This document shows, piece after piece, positions 1 to 6,062 of a DNA stretch of 16,618 nucleotides. Source of the stretch: Chloroflexota bacterium (GTDB lineage Bacteria > Chloroflexota > Anaerolineae > Anaerolineales > DRMV01); the NCBI GenBank assembly GCA_013153375.1, contig JAADEN010000033.1, forward strand, positions 1 to 16,618, given 5' to 3'. Position 1 is the first letter of the stretch. Every line of letters starts with the position of its first letter. Below the pieces are notes generated by a model. It was not told the origin of the DNA. It saw only the letters and a program-made list of their open reading frames with translations, and made no database searches. The translations under genes were made by a program, and so were the position numbers.

Positions 1-117
1 AAGACACTCGGCTCGGGCGTCAAGAACGCGAGGGAGGAGAGGTTGGAGGTTGGAGATGGAAGATGGCCCCCGGCTGGACGCACTGCCGTGCGCCCCTACC
101 GGCTGACAATTGTTTCT

Positions 118-201
118 TGGAACCACGGATGAACACGGAGACCACGGATGCGGGTTTGAAACCGCGGATGAACACGGATATACACGGATGAACGCGGACG
201 A
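118..201. repeat. Degenerate ACACGGAT-type decamer tract
   Basis: Units resembling AACACGGATG and ACCACGGATG recur with a period of about 10-11 bases. The clearest tandem run is ACACGGATAT, ACACGGATGA, ACGCGGACGA at about 172-201. Related units occur at 5676-5709, and in inverted orientation at 5820-5870. This motif type is common in intergenic DNA of some environmental bacteria. Its function is unknown to me. Confidence 0.75.
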
Positions 202-257
202 AAAAAGCAGAGAGCAAGGAGCGAGAAGCGGGAAGCGGGCCAGGACGCGCTCCTCCC

Positions 258-334
258 CGCTCACCCCTGACCCCTGACCGCTGACTGCTGACCCCTGACC
301 TCTCACCGCTGACCGCTGACTTCTGACCCCTCAC
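258..334. repeat. Heptamer array NNCTSAC, 11 units
   Basis: Eleven consecutive 7-base units fit NNCTSAC without a phase break: CGCTCAC, CCCTGAC, CCCTGAC, CGCTGAC, TGCTGAC, CCCTGAC, CTCTCAC, CGCTGAC, CGCTGAC, TTCTGAC, CCCTCAC. The two leading bases vary while CT(G/C)AC is held. There are no unique spacers, so this is not a CRISPR array. The same unit recurs at 5742-5783 and 5940-6002. Confidence 0.9.
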
Positions 335-362
335 CACCGGCTACCGGCTACCGGCCGACGGC

Positions 363-371
363 TGGTATACT
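363..371 (+). promoter_or_regulatory. Extended -10 promoter for the histidine kinase gene
   Basis: TGG followed by TATACT is an extended -10 element (TGnTATAMT form), with the predicted transcript start about 25 bases before the ATG at 403. No recognisable -35 hexamer lies 16-18 bases upstream, where the sequence is ACCGGCT repeat. The island's repeats run right up to this element. Confidence 0.5.
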
Positions 372-402
372 TCTCCCATCCCACCCACGCCTGAGGTTTG
401 CC

Positions 403-2004
403 ATGCTGCCTGATTTTCGCGAACGGCACGAGGAGTTCTTACAGCGCCTCATGCAGGACATGCTGCAAGAACTGGACCTGAGCGCGCTGCTGCGGCGTCT
501 GCTGCGCTTCGCGGTCACCATCCTGGCCGGCCGCGCGGGGGTGGTCGCGCTGCGGGACCCGCAACGCGGCTGGCGTCTGGTCGCGGCCTACGGTCTGCCC
601 GCCCATGTGGTGCGCACCCTGGACGATCTGGTCCAGGATGTGCCCTTGCACCAGGATCCCCTGACCTGGGAGTATCCCGAAATTCGGCGTCGGTTGGAGT
701 GGCTGACCTTCGTGGGCTCGCTGAATCTGGAGCAAGGCGTGGGGCTGCCGCTGCTCACGCAGGACCAACTGCTGGGCGTGCTGTTCGTCTATCGCAACTA
801 TCCGGCCCACTTCACCCGCGACGACCTGGCCCGGCTGCAGTTGTTCGCCAATCAGGCCGCCATCGCGGTGCGCAACGCGTGGCTCTACACCCAACTGCGC
901 CACGAAAAACAGCGCCTGGACGCGCTGCTGGACGCGGTCGCGGACGGGCTGTTGATTCTGACGCCCGACCTGACCCTGGCCCGGCTCAATCAGACCTTCG
1001 CGCAGATGTACGGCGCGAACCCCGAAGACCTCAAGGGCCTGCCCCACCACCAGGTCGTCCGCTGGGCGCGGCTGGAGCGGGGCACGCCCCTGGAGCAGGC
1101 CCGCGCGGAGGGCTGGCCCGCCGCGCCCCACGATGTGCTGGATGTGCAGGGCGACCTGGAGCGCCCCGGCCAGCGGCCCCTGCCCGTGCACATCCGCTAT
1201 TCGCCCCTGTTCGCGGACGATGGCGATACGCTGCTCAACATCATCGCCAGCGTGCGCGACATGACCGCGTTCCGCGAGGCCGAAAAACTCAAGTCCACCT
1301 TCATCTCTACCATCAGCCACGAACTCAAGACGCCCATCGCGCTCATCAAGGGCTATGTGAGCACGCTGCGCCGCCCCGATGTGCGCTGGGACTCGGACAC
1401 GGTGCAGGAGAGTTTGGCCATCATCGAGGAAGAGGCCGACCGGCTGGCGCGGCTGGTGCAAGACCTGCTGGAGGCGTCACGCTTGCAAAGCGGCGGGGTG
1501 ACGCTCCACCGCTCGCCCGTGGACCTGCCCGCGCTGGTCCGCCGGGTGGTGCAACGCTTCACGGCCCAGGCCCAGGGGCATACTTTTCGCCTGAACTTTC
1601 CCGAGGACTTCCCGCGGGTGCTGGCCGACGAGGGGCGGCTGGAGCAGGTGCTGAGCAACCTGGTGGCCAACGCGCTCAAGTACGCGCCGCCCGAGACCGA
1701 GATCTGCATTCGGGGCGAGGTGCGGCCCCACGAGGTGGTGGTGTGCGTGCGGGACCAGGGGCCGGGCATTCCGCCCGAGGACCAGCCCTATGTGTTCGAT
1801 CCCTTCTATCGCAGCCGGGCCACGGCGAGCAAAGTGCCGGGCACGGGGCTGGGCCTGTTCTTGAGCCGGGCCATCGTCGAGGCCCACGGCGGCCGCATGT
1901 GGGTCAATCCCCACTATCGGGAAGGCGCAGAGGTGTGCCTGGCCCTGCCGCGCGACGAAGACGCGCCGCGCGCGCCTCAGGGCACGGGCCGGGCCGCGAA
2001 GTAA
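403..2004 (+). CDS. Soluble GAF-PAS sensor histidine kinase
   Basis: This is a 533-residue sensor kinase that should autophosphorylate on His and pass the phosphate to a response regulator. The order is a GAF-like domain (about 20-165), a PAS domain (about 170-285), a HisKA dimerisation domain with H-box SHELKTP and phospho-acceptor His306, and a HATPase domain. The HATPase has N-box NLVANALKY (Asn423), G1 box DQGPGIP and G2 box GTGLGLFLS. No membrane segment or signal peptide is visible, so it probably senses a cytoplasmic signal or redox state; the ligand cannot be read from the sequence. No response regulator is encoded in the window, so it is an orphan here. The ATG follows TGAGGTTTGCC, a weak ribosome site, about 30 bases after a -10 element. 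Its 3' end overlaps the convergent peptidase gene by 28 bases, and no terminator is seen between them. Confidence 0.93.
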   Translation: MLPDFRERHEEFLQRLMQDMLQELDLSALLRRLLRFAVTILAGRAGVVALRDPQRGWRLVAAYGLPAHVVRTLDDLVQDVPLHQDPLTWEYPEIRRRLEWLTFVGSLNLEQGVGLPLLTQDQLLGVLFVYRNYPAHFTRDDLARLQLFANQAAIAVRNAWLYTQLRHEKQRLDALLDAVADGLLILTPDLTLARLNQTFAQMYGANPEDLKGLPHHQVVRWARLERGTPLEQARAEGWPAAPHDVLDVQGDLERPGQRPLPVHIRYSPLFADDGDTLLNIIASVRDMTAFREAEKLKSTFISTISHELKTPIALIKGYVSTLRRPDVRWDSDTVQESLAIIEEEADRLARLVQDLLEASRLQSGGVTLHRSPVDLPALVRRVVQRFTAQAQGHTFRLNFPEDFPRVLADEGRLEQVLSNLVANALKYAPPETEICIRGEVRPHEVVVCVRDQGPGIPPEDQPYVFDPFYRSRATASKVPGTGLGLFLSRAIVEAHGGRMWVNPHYREGAEVCLALPRDEDAPRAPQGTGRAAK

Positions 2005-3548
2005 TCGTCCCACGGCGCGGTGGGCCAGGCCGCGGCGATGCGGGCGGCCAAATCCTCGGGGCGGGCGATGCCGCCGAAGTTGGCGTCCCGATAGGCGTGC
2101 AGCAGGGCCGCCCAATCCTCGTCCCCCAGATGGGCGTGCACCGCGGCCCAGAACCGCTCGCCGTTGTGATACACGGCCCGGCGATAAGCGAAAAAGCCGC
2201 CGTACTCGTAAATGCTGCCGTCGATGAACCCCGCGGGCTCCAGGCCCTCCCAGCGGCCTGTCTCCCACCAGTCCGCCCAGGCGGGCAGACGGCGGCGGTA
2301 GTACCACGCCTCGCAGTGGGTGGCCAGGGCCTCGTCGAGCCAGGGATGCAGGGCCTGGTCGTTGGCCACCTGCGCGTACCACCACTGGTGGGCCACCTCG
2401 TGCACGGTGATGGCCGTGAGGAACTTCTCGGGCGTCAGGTCGAAGTGGCTGGCCCGCACGAAGAACAGTCCGTCGTACTCCATGCTGAAGGGAAAATCGC
2501 CCTCGATCAGGGTCAGCCGCGGGCGGTGATAAGGGCCGAAAGCCGCGGCGTAATCCTGCAGGGCCTGCGCGGCGTGCTCCAGCGCGACCTCGCCGGGGCC
2601 GCGATGCCCGGCAAAGACGAAAGCCTCCAGGGTGACCGCCCCGCCGTCGGGCTGAACGACCTCCCGGCTCAGGCGCACATAGTAGGGGCTGACCGAGAGG
2701 ACGGCGTCGCGGGCCGCGGTCAGGGTGAAACAGCGCGCCTCGGGGGCCGCCTCGGGCGGGCAGGGGGACGGATCCAGGTTGGAGGCCGGGGTCCAGGTTT
2801 CGGGCCCGCGCCAGATTACCTCATAGTCGGCCCGGGGGCGGGTGAGGAACTCGCCATAGGGCCAGGCCCGCCGCACCAGCCAGCCCTCGCCTTCGAGATA
2901 CGCGGGCACGAAGGGATACCAGTCCACCAGGTTGGTCTGCCGTTCGGAATAGCCGAAGACCATCGGCCGGTTGGTCTCGCCGCCGGTCACCCGCAGGCGG
3001 GGCAGCCAGATGTGGTAGGCCATGTCCAGAGTGACCGTGCCGCCGGGGGGCAGGGGCTGCGGCAGAGGGATGCTCAGCAGCAGATGGCCGGGCTTGGCCG
3101 GAAGGTCGTCCACGGCCACGGGCTGGCCGTCCACCCGCAGGCGGTCCCAGGTGAGGGCGAAGTAGTACCAGGGCGGCACCACCAGGGGCAGTTCGGTCAG
3201 GGTCTCCGCGGTGGGGTTGGTGTAGGTCAGGGTGTGTTCGACGCCCAGCCACTGCGCGGCCTGGTCGTAGGTCGCTTGCAGGCGATGGCGGGTGCTCACG
3301 GCCCGGTCGGGCGGGATGCGGGTGGCCGTAGGCGTCAAGGGCCGGGTGGGGGAAGGGCTGGGGGCCAGGGTCGCGGTGAGGGGCGCGGGCTCCCACGGCG
3401 TCGCGGTGCCGCCGCGGAGCCCGTCCCCCAAAGGCGTAACGGTGTAGGCCACCGGCGTAGGGAGCGCGACCGTGGCAGGCGGCGCGGCGCAGGCGCTCAG
3501 CACGAGCACCAGCGCCGCGACCCACCACGGCTTCAGCCGCGCGGGCAT
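1977..3548 (-). CDS. M1-like (gluzincin) zinc metallopeptidase lipoprotein
   Basis: This 523-residue protein is predicted to be exported and lipid-anchored. A signal peptide ends in lipobox LSAC (Cys20), followed by a Pro/Thr-rich linker (about 30-80). The catalytic core has HEVAH (383-387) and a third zinc ligand, Glu406, exactly 18 residues after the second His. This is the M1 aminopeptidase pattern HEXXH-x18-E. SMEYDG (355-360) stands where M1 enzymes have GAMEN, so substrate N-terminus recognition may differ. The N-terminal half resembles the beta-rich M1 domain. It starts 4 bases after the carbamate kinase stop with no strong ribosome site of its own, which implies translational coupling. 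It probably degrades peptides or proteins outside the membrane. The specific substrate, and the reason for its place behind a carbamoyl-metabolism pair, are unknown. Confidence 0.85.
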   Translation of the reverse strand: MPARLKPWWVAALVLVLSACAAPPATVALPTPVAYTVTPLGDGLRGGTATPWEPAPLTATLAPSPSPTRPLTPTATRIPPDRAVSTRHRLQATYDQAAQWLGVEHTLTYTNPTAETLTELPLVVPPWYYFALTWDRLRVDGQPVAVDDLPAKPGHLLLSIPLPQPLPPGGTVTLDMAYHIWLPRLRVTGGETNRPMVFGYSERQTNLVDWYPFVPAYLEGEGWLVRRAWPYGEFLTRPRADYEVIWRGPETWTPASNLDPSPCPPEAAPEARCFTLTAARDAVLSVSPYYVRLSREVVQPDGGAVTLEAFVFAGHRGPGEVALEHAAQALQDYAAAFGPYHRPRLTLIEGDFPFSMEYDGLFFVRASHFDLTPEKFLTAITVHEVAHQWWYAQVANDQALHPWLDEALATHCEAWYYRRRLPAWADWWETGRWEGLEPAGFIDGSIYEYGGFFAYRRAVYHNGERFWAAVHAHLGDEDWAALLHAYRDANFGGIARPEDLAARIAAAWPTAPWDDYFAARPVP

Positions 3549-3552
3549 GGGA

Positions 3553-4524
3553 CTATCCCGGAACGATCCAGGTGCCGGTCTCTCCGGCCAGGGCCCGCAG
3601 CATGTTGGGCGGGTTGGTGATCACGGCCGGGTGACCGGTGACCTCCACATAGCGCACGCAGGCCTGAATCTTGGGCAACATGCTGCCCGGCGCGAAGTGG
3701 CCTTCGGCCATGTAGCGTTTGGCCTCGCTCACGGTCATGCGGTCCAGGTCGCGCTGGTCGGGGCGGCCGAAGTTGAGGGCCACCTTCTCCACCGCGGTGG
3801 AGATGAGGAACAGGTCCGCGTGGATGCGCACCGCGAGCAGGCCGCTGGCCTTGTCCTTGTCGATGACCGCGGCCACGCCCCGCAGTTCACCTTTGGCGTT
3901 GCGCACCACCGGGATGCCGCCGCCGCCCACGCCGATGACGATCCAGCCCTGGCGCACCGCGTCCCGGATGGCGTGCTCTTCGATGATCTCCACGGGTTCG
4001 GGCGAGGGCACCACCCGCCGCCAGCCCCGGCCCGCGTCTTCCATCACGGGCCAGCCCTGCGCGGCGAACTTCTCGGCCTGCTCCTTGGTCAGAAAGCCGC
4101 CGATGGGCTTGCTGGGGTTCTGGAACGCGGGGTCGTTGGGATCCACCAGCACCTGGGTGACCAGGGTCAAGGCGCGCTTGGGGATGCCGCGGCGCTGGAA
4201 TTCGTTGTCCAGGGTCTGCTGAAGCATGTAGCCGATGGAACCCTGGGTGTCGGCCACGATGAGGTCCAGGGGCGTGGTGTGCACCTCGTGGGCCGCGAGT
4301 TCGTTGCGCCGCAGGATGAAGCCCACCTGGGGGCCGTTGCCGTGGGTGACCACCACATCCCAGCCCTCTTCGACCAGCGCGGCGATGTGGGTGGCGGTGG
4401 TGCGCACCGCGTCCCACTGGTGCGGCACCTGGGGCTGCGAACGGTCCTGGATGAGGGAGTTGCCGCCGATGGCGATGACCGCGACTTTGTTGCGGGTGGG
4501 CGAACTGGGGGGATACATGGACAC
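3553..4524 (-). CDS. arcC: Carbamate kinase
   Basis: This 323-residue enzyme of the amino-acid kinase fold interconverts carbamoyl phosphate + ADP and ATP + carbamate; carbamate breaks down to ammonia and CO2. Family marks are the N-terminal IAIGGNSL phosphate loop (17-24), HGNGPQVG, a GVGGGGIPV segment, AVIDKDKAS for nucleotide and carbamoyl binding, and a late GSMLPKIQA motif. Length is normal for ArcC/YqeA-type enzymes. It begins 7 bases after the carbamoyltransferase stop, with GGAGGTG five to six bases before the ATG, so the two genes are one operon. In this setting the likely direction is ATP synthesis from carbamoyl phosphate made by the transferase. No arginine deiminase is nearby, so a classical arginine deiminase pathway is not supported by the window. 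Confidence 0.95.
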   Translation of the reverse strand: MSMYPPSSPTRNKVAVIAIGGNSLIQDRSQPQVPHQWDAVRTTATHIAALVEEGWDVVVTHGNGPQVGFILRRNELAAHEVHTTPLDLIVADTQGSIGYMLQQTLDNEFQRRGIPKRALTLVTQVLVDPNDPAFQNPSKPIGGFLTKEQAEKFAAQGWPVMEDAGRGWRRVVPSPEPVEIIEEHAIRDAVRQGWIVIGVGGGGIPVVRNAKGELRGVAAVIDKDKASGLLAVRIHADLFLISTAVEKVALNFGRPDQRDLDRMTVSEAKRYMAEGHFAPGSMLPKIQACVRYVEVTGHPAVITNPPNMLRALAGETGTWIVPG

Positions 4525-4531
4525 CTCCGGC

Positions 4532-5512
4532 CTACGCCATGGTCAGGGCCATGACGGCTTTTTGCACATGCAAGCGGTTCTCGGCCTCGTCGTACACCAC
4601 CGAGTGGGGGCCGTCCAGCACTTCGCTGGTGACCTCGATGTCCCGATCCGCAGGCAGCGGGTGCATGTAGATGGCGTCGTCCTTGGCCAGGGCCATGCGC
4701 CGGGCGTCCACGATCCAGTCCTTGTACTGATCCTGCAGGCGCTTGCCCTCTTCGGGGTCCGTGGTGGTCAGCAGCGGGCCCCAGGACTTGGCATAGACCA
4801 CATCCGCGTCTTTGAAAGCCTCGTCCATGTCGTGGACGATCTCGAAGCCGACCTTGTACTGGCGGGCCAGGCTGCGGGCCTCGTCCACGATGTCGGGCAT
4901 GAGTTGGAACTCGGGCGGATGGGCCAGCACCACATCCAGGCCGAAGCGGGGCATCTGCAAAATCAGCGACTGAGGCACGGAGATGGGCTTGAGGTACGAG
5001 GACGCGTAGGCCCACGAGACCACGATCTTCTTGCGGCGCAGATCGCGGCCCTTCTTCTCCATGATGGTCATCAGGTCGGCCAGAATCTGGAAGGGGTGGT
5101 AGATTTCGCACTGCATGTTGAGCACGGGCACGCGGCTGTGGCGGGCTACGGTGTTGATGTAGTCGTTGCCGATGCCCCAGTCCACATGCCGGATGGCGAT
5201 GCCGTCGAAGTAACGGCCCAGAATTTCGCCGATCTCCTTGGCGGTATCGCCGTGATGGATTTGGGTGGTGCGGCTCTCGATGAAGGCTGCGTGGCCGCCC
5301 AATTGGGCCATGCCGGCCTCGAAGGACGAGCGGGTGCGCGTGCTGGAGAAGAAGAACAGCATGGCCAGGGTCTTATCGCGCAAATACGCGTGGGGCACGC
5401 CCAGGGCGCGCTTGCGCTTCAAGTCCCAGGCCACATCCAACACGGTCTCCACTTCTTCTTTGGAGAAGTCCAAATCGCCGATGAAATCGCGGCCGCGTAG
5501 ATAGGTCTGCAT
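4532..5512 (-). CDS. Knotted carbamoyltransferase (YgeW/N-acetylornithine carbamoyltransferase-like)
   Basis: This 326-residue transcarbamylase has the carbamoyl-phosphate motif STRTR (57-61) and HPFQ (139-142). The segment SWAYASSYLKPISVP (166-180) resembles the knot-forming region of the YgeW and N-acetylornithine transcarbamylase branch, not ordinary ornithine transcarbamylase. The end (DEAENRLHVQKA) recalls the N-acetylornithine enzyme. The usual HCLP motif is HPLP here (284-287), as in aspartate transcarbamylases. It should either carbamoylate an amino compound or run in reverse by phosphorolysis. Its partner carbamate kinase favours the catabolic, ATP-yielding direction, as with E. coli ygeW/yqeA. 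No arginine biosynthesis gene is adjacent. AGGAGG precedes the ATG and TATAAT lies about 31 bases upstream. An automatic label of ornithine carbamoyltransferase would be doubtful; the true substrate is open. Confidence 0.88.
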   Translation of the reverse strand: MQTYLRGRDFIGDLDFSKEEVETVLDVAWDLKRKRALGVPHAYLRDKTLAMLFFFSSTRTRSSFEAGMAQLGGHAAFIESRTTQIHHGDTAKEIGEILGRYFDGIAIRHVDWGIGNDYINTVARHSRVPVLNMQCEIYHPFQILADLMTIMEKKGRDLRRKKIVVSWAYASSYLKPISVPQSLILQMPRFGLDVVLAHPPEFQLMPDIVDEARSLARQYKVGFEIVHDMDEAFKDADVVYAKSWGPLLTTTDPEEGKRLQDQYKDWIVDARRMALAKDDAIYMHPLPADRDIEVTSEVLDGPHSVVYDEAENRLHVQKAVMALTMA

Positions 5513-5542
5513 GGCAATGCCTCCTGCCAGAGGGGATGCCCC

Positions 5543-5548
5543 ATTATA
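5543..5548 (-). promoter_or_regulatory. -10 element for the carbamoyltransferase operon
   Basis: On the minus strand this reads TATAAT, preceded by AGG, so it is not a full TGn extension. It lies 30 bases before the ATG at 5512. No good -35 is seen; the upstream sequence is GGTTGGA-type repeat. Confidence 0.5.
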
Positions 5549-5574
5549 CCTGAGGTTGGAGGAGGGAAGGTAGA

Positions 5575-5623
5575 GGTTGGAGGCTGGAAGTTGGTAGTTG
5601 GAGGCTGGTGGTTGGAAGTTGGC
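5575..5623. repeat. Heptamer array RGYTGGN, 7 units
   Basis: Seven in-phase 7-base units are present: GGTTGGA, GGCTGGA, AGTTGGT, AGTTGGA, GGCTGGT, GGTTGGA, AGTTGGC. Degenerate units extend upstream to about 5552. Two GGTTGGA units occur at 41-54 in the other island. This unit is not the reverse complement of the CTGAC heptamer, so it is a separate family with the same period. Confidence 0.85.
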
Positions 5624-5675
5624 CTGCCCTGGCGACTAACGACTGACGACTGTGCAGCCGGCTGACGGCTGTTAT

Positions 5676-5709
5676 TGGAACCACGGATATACACGGATGA
5701 ACACGGAGG
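5676..5709. repeat. ACACGGAT-type decamers, direct orientation
   Basis: A TTGGAACCACGGAT start is followed by ATACACGGATGAACACGGAGG. This matches the start of the array at 118-201, where TTGGAACCACGGATG also opens the block. A second, inverted set lies at 5820-5870. Confidence 0.75.
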
Positions 5710-5741
5710 AAAAAGCGAGGAGCAAGAAGCGGGGAGCATCC

Positions 5742-5783
5742 CGCTGACCACTCATCACTGACTGCTGACCGCTCACCGCTCAC
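5742..5783. repeat. Heptamer array NNCTSAC, 6 units
   Basis: Six in-phase units are CGCTGAC, CACTCAT, CACTGAC, TGCTGAC, CGCTCAC, CGCTCAC. They follow the purine-rich tract, as in the island at 1-402. Confidence 0.85.
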
Positions 5784-5819
5784 GGCTGCTTTGAAACCAC
5801 GGATGCGCGCGAATAAAAA

Positions 5820-5870
5820 TGATCCGTGTTTTTCCGTGCCAGTTTCCGTGTTCCTCCGTGTTCCTCCGGT
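5820..5870. repeat. ACACGGA-type repeats in inverted orientation
   Basis: GATCCGTGTTTTTCCGTG and TTCCGTGTTCCTCCGTGTTCC are reverse complements of the ACACGGAT/AACACGGAGGA units at 5676-5709. AACACGGAGGA at 5699-5709 can pair with TCCTCCGTGTT here. The intervening heptamers would form a large loop. Confidence 0.7.
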
Positions 5871-5939
5871 CGGCTGACGACGGGCGCAGCACCGCTGCAC
5901 CCCTACCGGCCACCGGCTATCGTCCGGCCATTGGCCGTC

Positions 5940-6002
5940 CCCTGACCTCTAACTTCTGACTTCTGACTCCTGACCCCTGACTCCTGACTTCTGACTCCTG
6001 AC
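5940..6002. repeat. Heptamer array YYCTGAC, 9 units
   Basis: Nine in-phase units are CCCTGAC, CTCTAAC, TTCTGAC, TTCTGAC, TCCTGAC, CCCTGAC, TCCTGAC, TTCTGAC, TCCTGAC. The array stops about 23 bases before the plsX extended -10 element. It is more uniform than the array at 258-334, with the first two bases always pyrimidines. Confidence 0.92.
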
Positions 6003-6024
6003 TTCCCCCACCCCCACTCCCCGC

Positions 6025-6033
6025 TGTTATAAT
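6025..6033 (+). promoter_or_regulatory. Extended -10 promoter for plsX
   Basis: TGT followed by a consensus TATAAT lies 29 bases before the plsX ATG. No -35 hexamer is visible in the C-rich sequence upstream. GGAGGAG at 6052-6058 is a strong ribosome site for the ATG at 6063. Confidence 0.6.
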
Positions 6034-6062
6034 CCTCCCCATCCCCAGGTCGGAGGAGTATC

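Larger units (their letters stand above)
1..402. other. Gene-free repeat island upstream of the histidine kinase gene
   Basis: This stretch holds no credible gene. It is a mosaic of short repeat modules in this order: GGTTGGA heptamers (about 41-54), a CCGGCTGAC-containing spacer (about 99-107), degenerate ACACGGAT-type decamers (118-201), a purine-rich AGCAAGGAGCGAG-like tract (202-239), eleven NNCTSAC heptamers (258-334), and ACCGGCT repeats (335-356). A promoter-like site follows at 363-371. The same modules recur in nearly the same order at 5550-6010. The long minus-strand reading frame at 20-337 translates the repeats and looks spurious. Confidence 0.8.
5513..6062. other. Gene-free repeat island between divergent transcription units
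   Basis: This 550-base gap holds the divergent promoters of the carbamoyltransferase operon (TATAAT at 5543-5548, minus) and plsX (6025-6033, plus), and no credible gene. The rest is repeats: GGTTGGA-type heptamers (5575-5623), CGACTGA heptamers (about 5633-5652), ACACGGAT-type decamers (5676-5709), a purine-rich tract (5710-5735), NNCTSAC heptamers (5742-5783), inverted decamers (5820-5870), ACCGGCCACCGGC (about 5907-5919), and a second heptamer array (5940-6002). The minus-strand reading frames here translate repeat sequence and look spurious. Confidence 0.8.

Noticed and set aside
20..337. 105-codon minus-strand reading frame through the first island
   Set aside because: It translates the decamer and heptamer repeats (VHPCISVFIRGF-like sequence). 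Such frames are recurrent artefacts of this repeat type and no ribosome site supports it.
403..2004. Two-component system with an adjacent response regulator
   Set aside because: Neither neighbouring gene encodes a receiver domain, so only an orphan kinase is supported.
699..3620. 973-codon plus-strand frame antisense to the peptidase
   Set aside because: Its product is Arg/Gly/Ala-rich and low in complexity, as expected for a GC-driven shadow frame. The opposite strand encodes a clear M1-like peptidase, and the first part overlaps the kinase in another frame.
5544..5900. Minus-strand reading frames in the second island
   Set aside because: They are repeat translations of the same kind (SVYIRG, RIRGFK strings) and vary with repeat phase. 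The divergent promoters and plsX explain the region.
5742..6002. CRISPR array
   Set aside because: The 7-base units have no unique spacers and there are no cas genes; these are simple tandem repeats.
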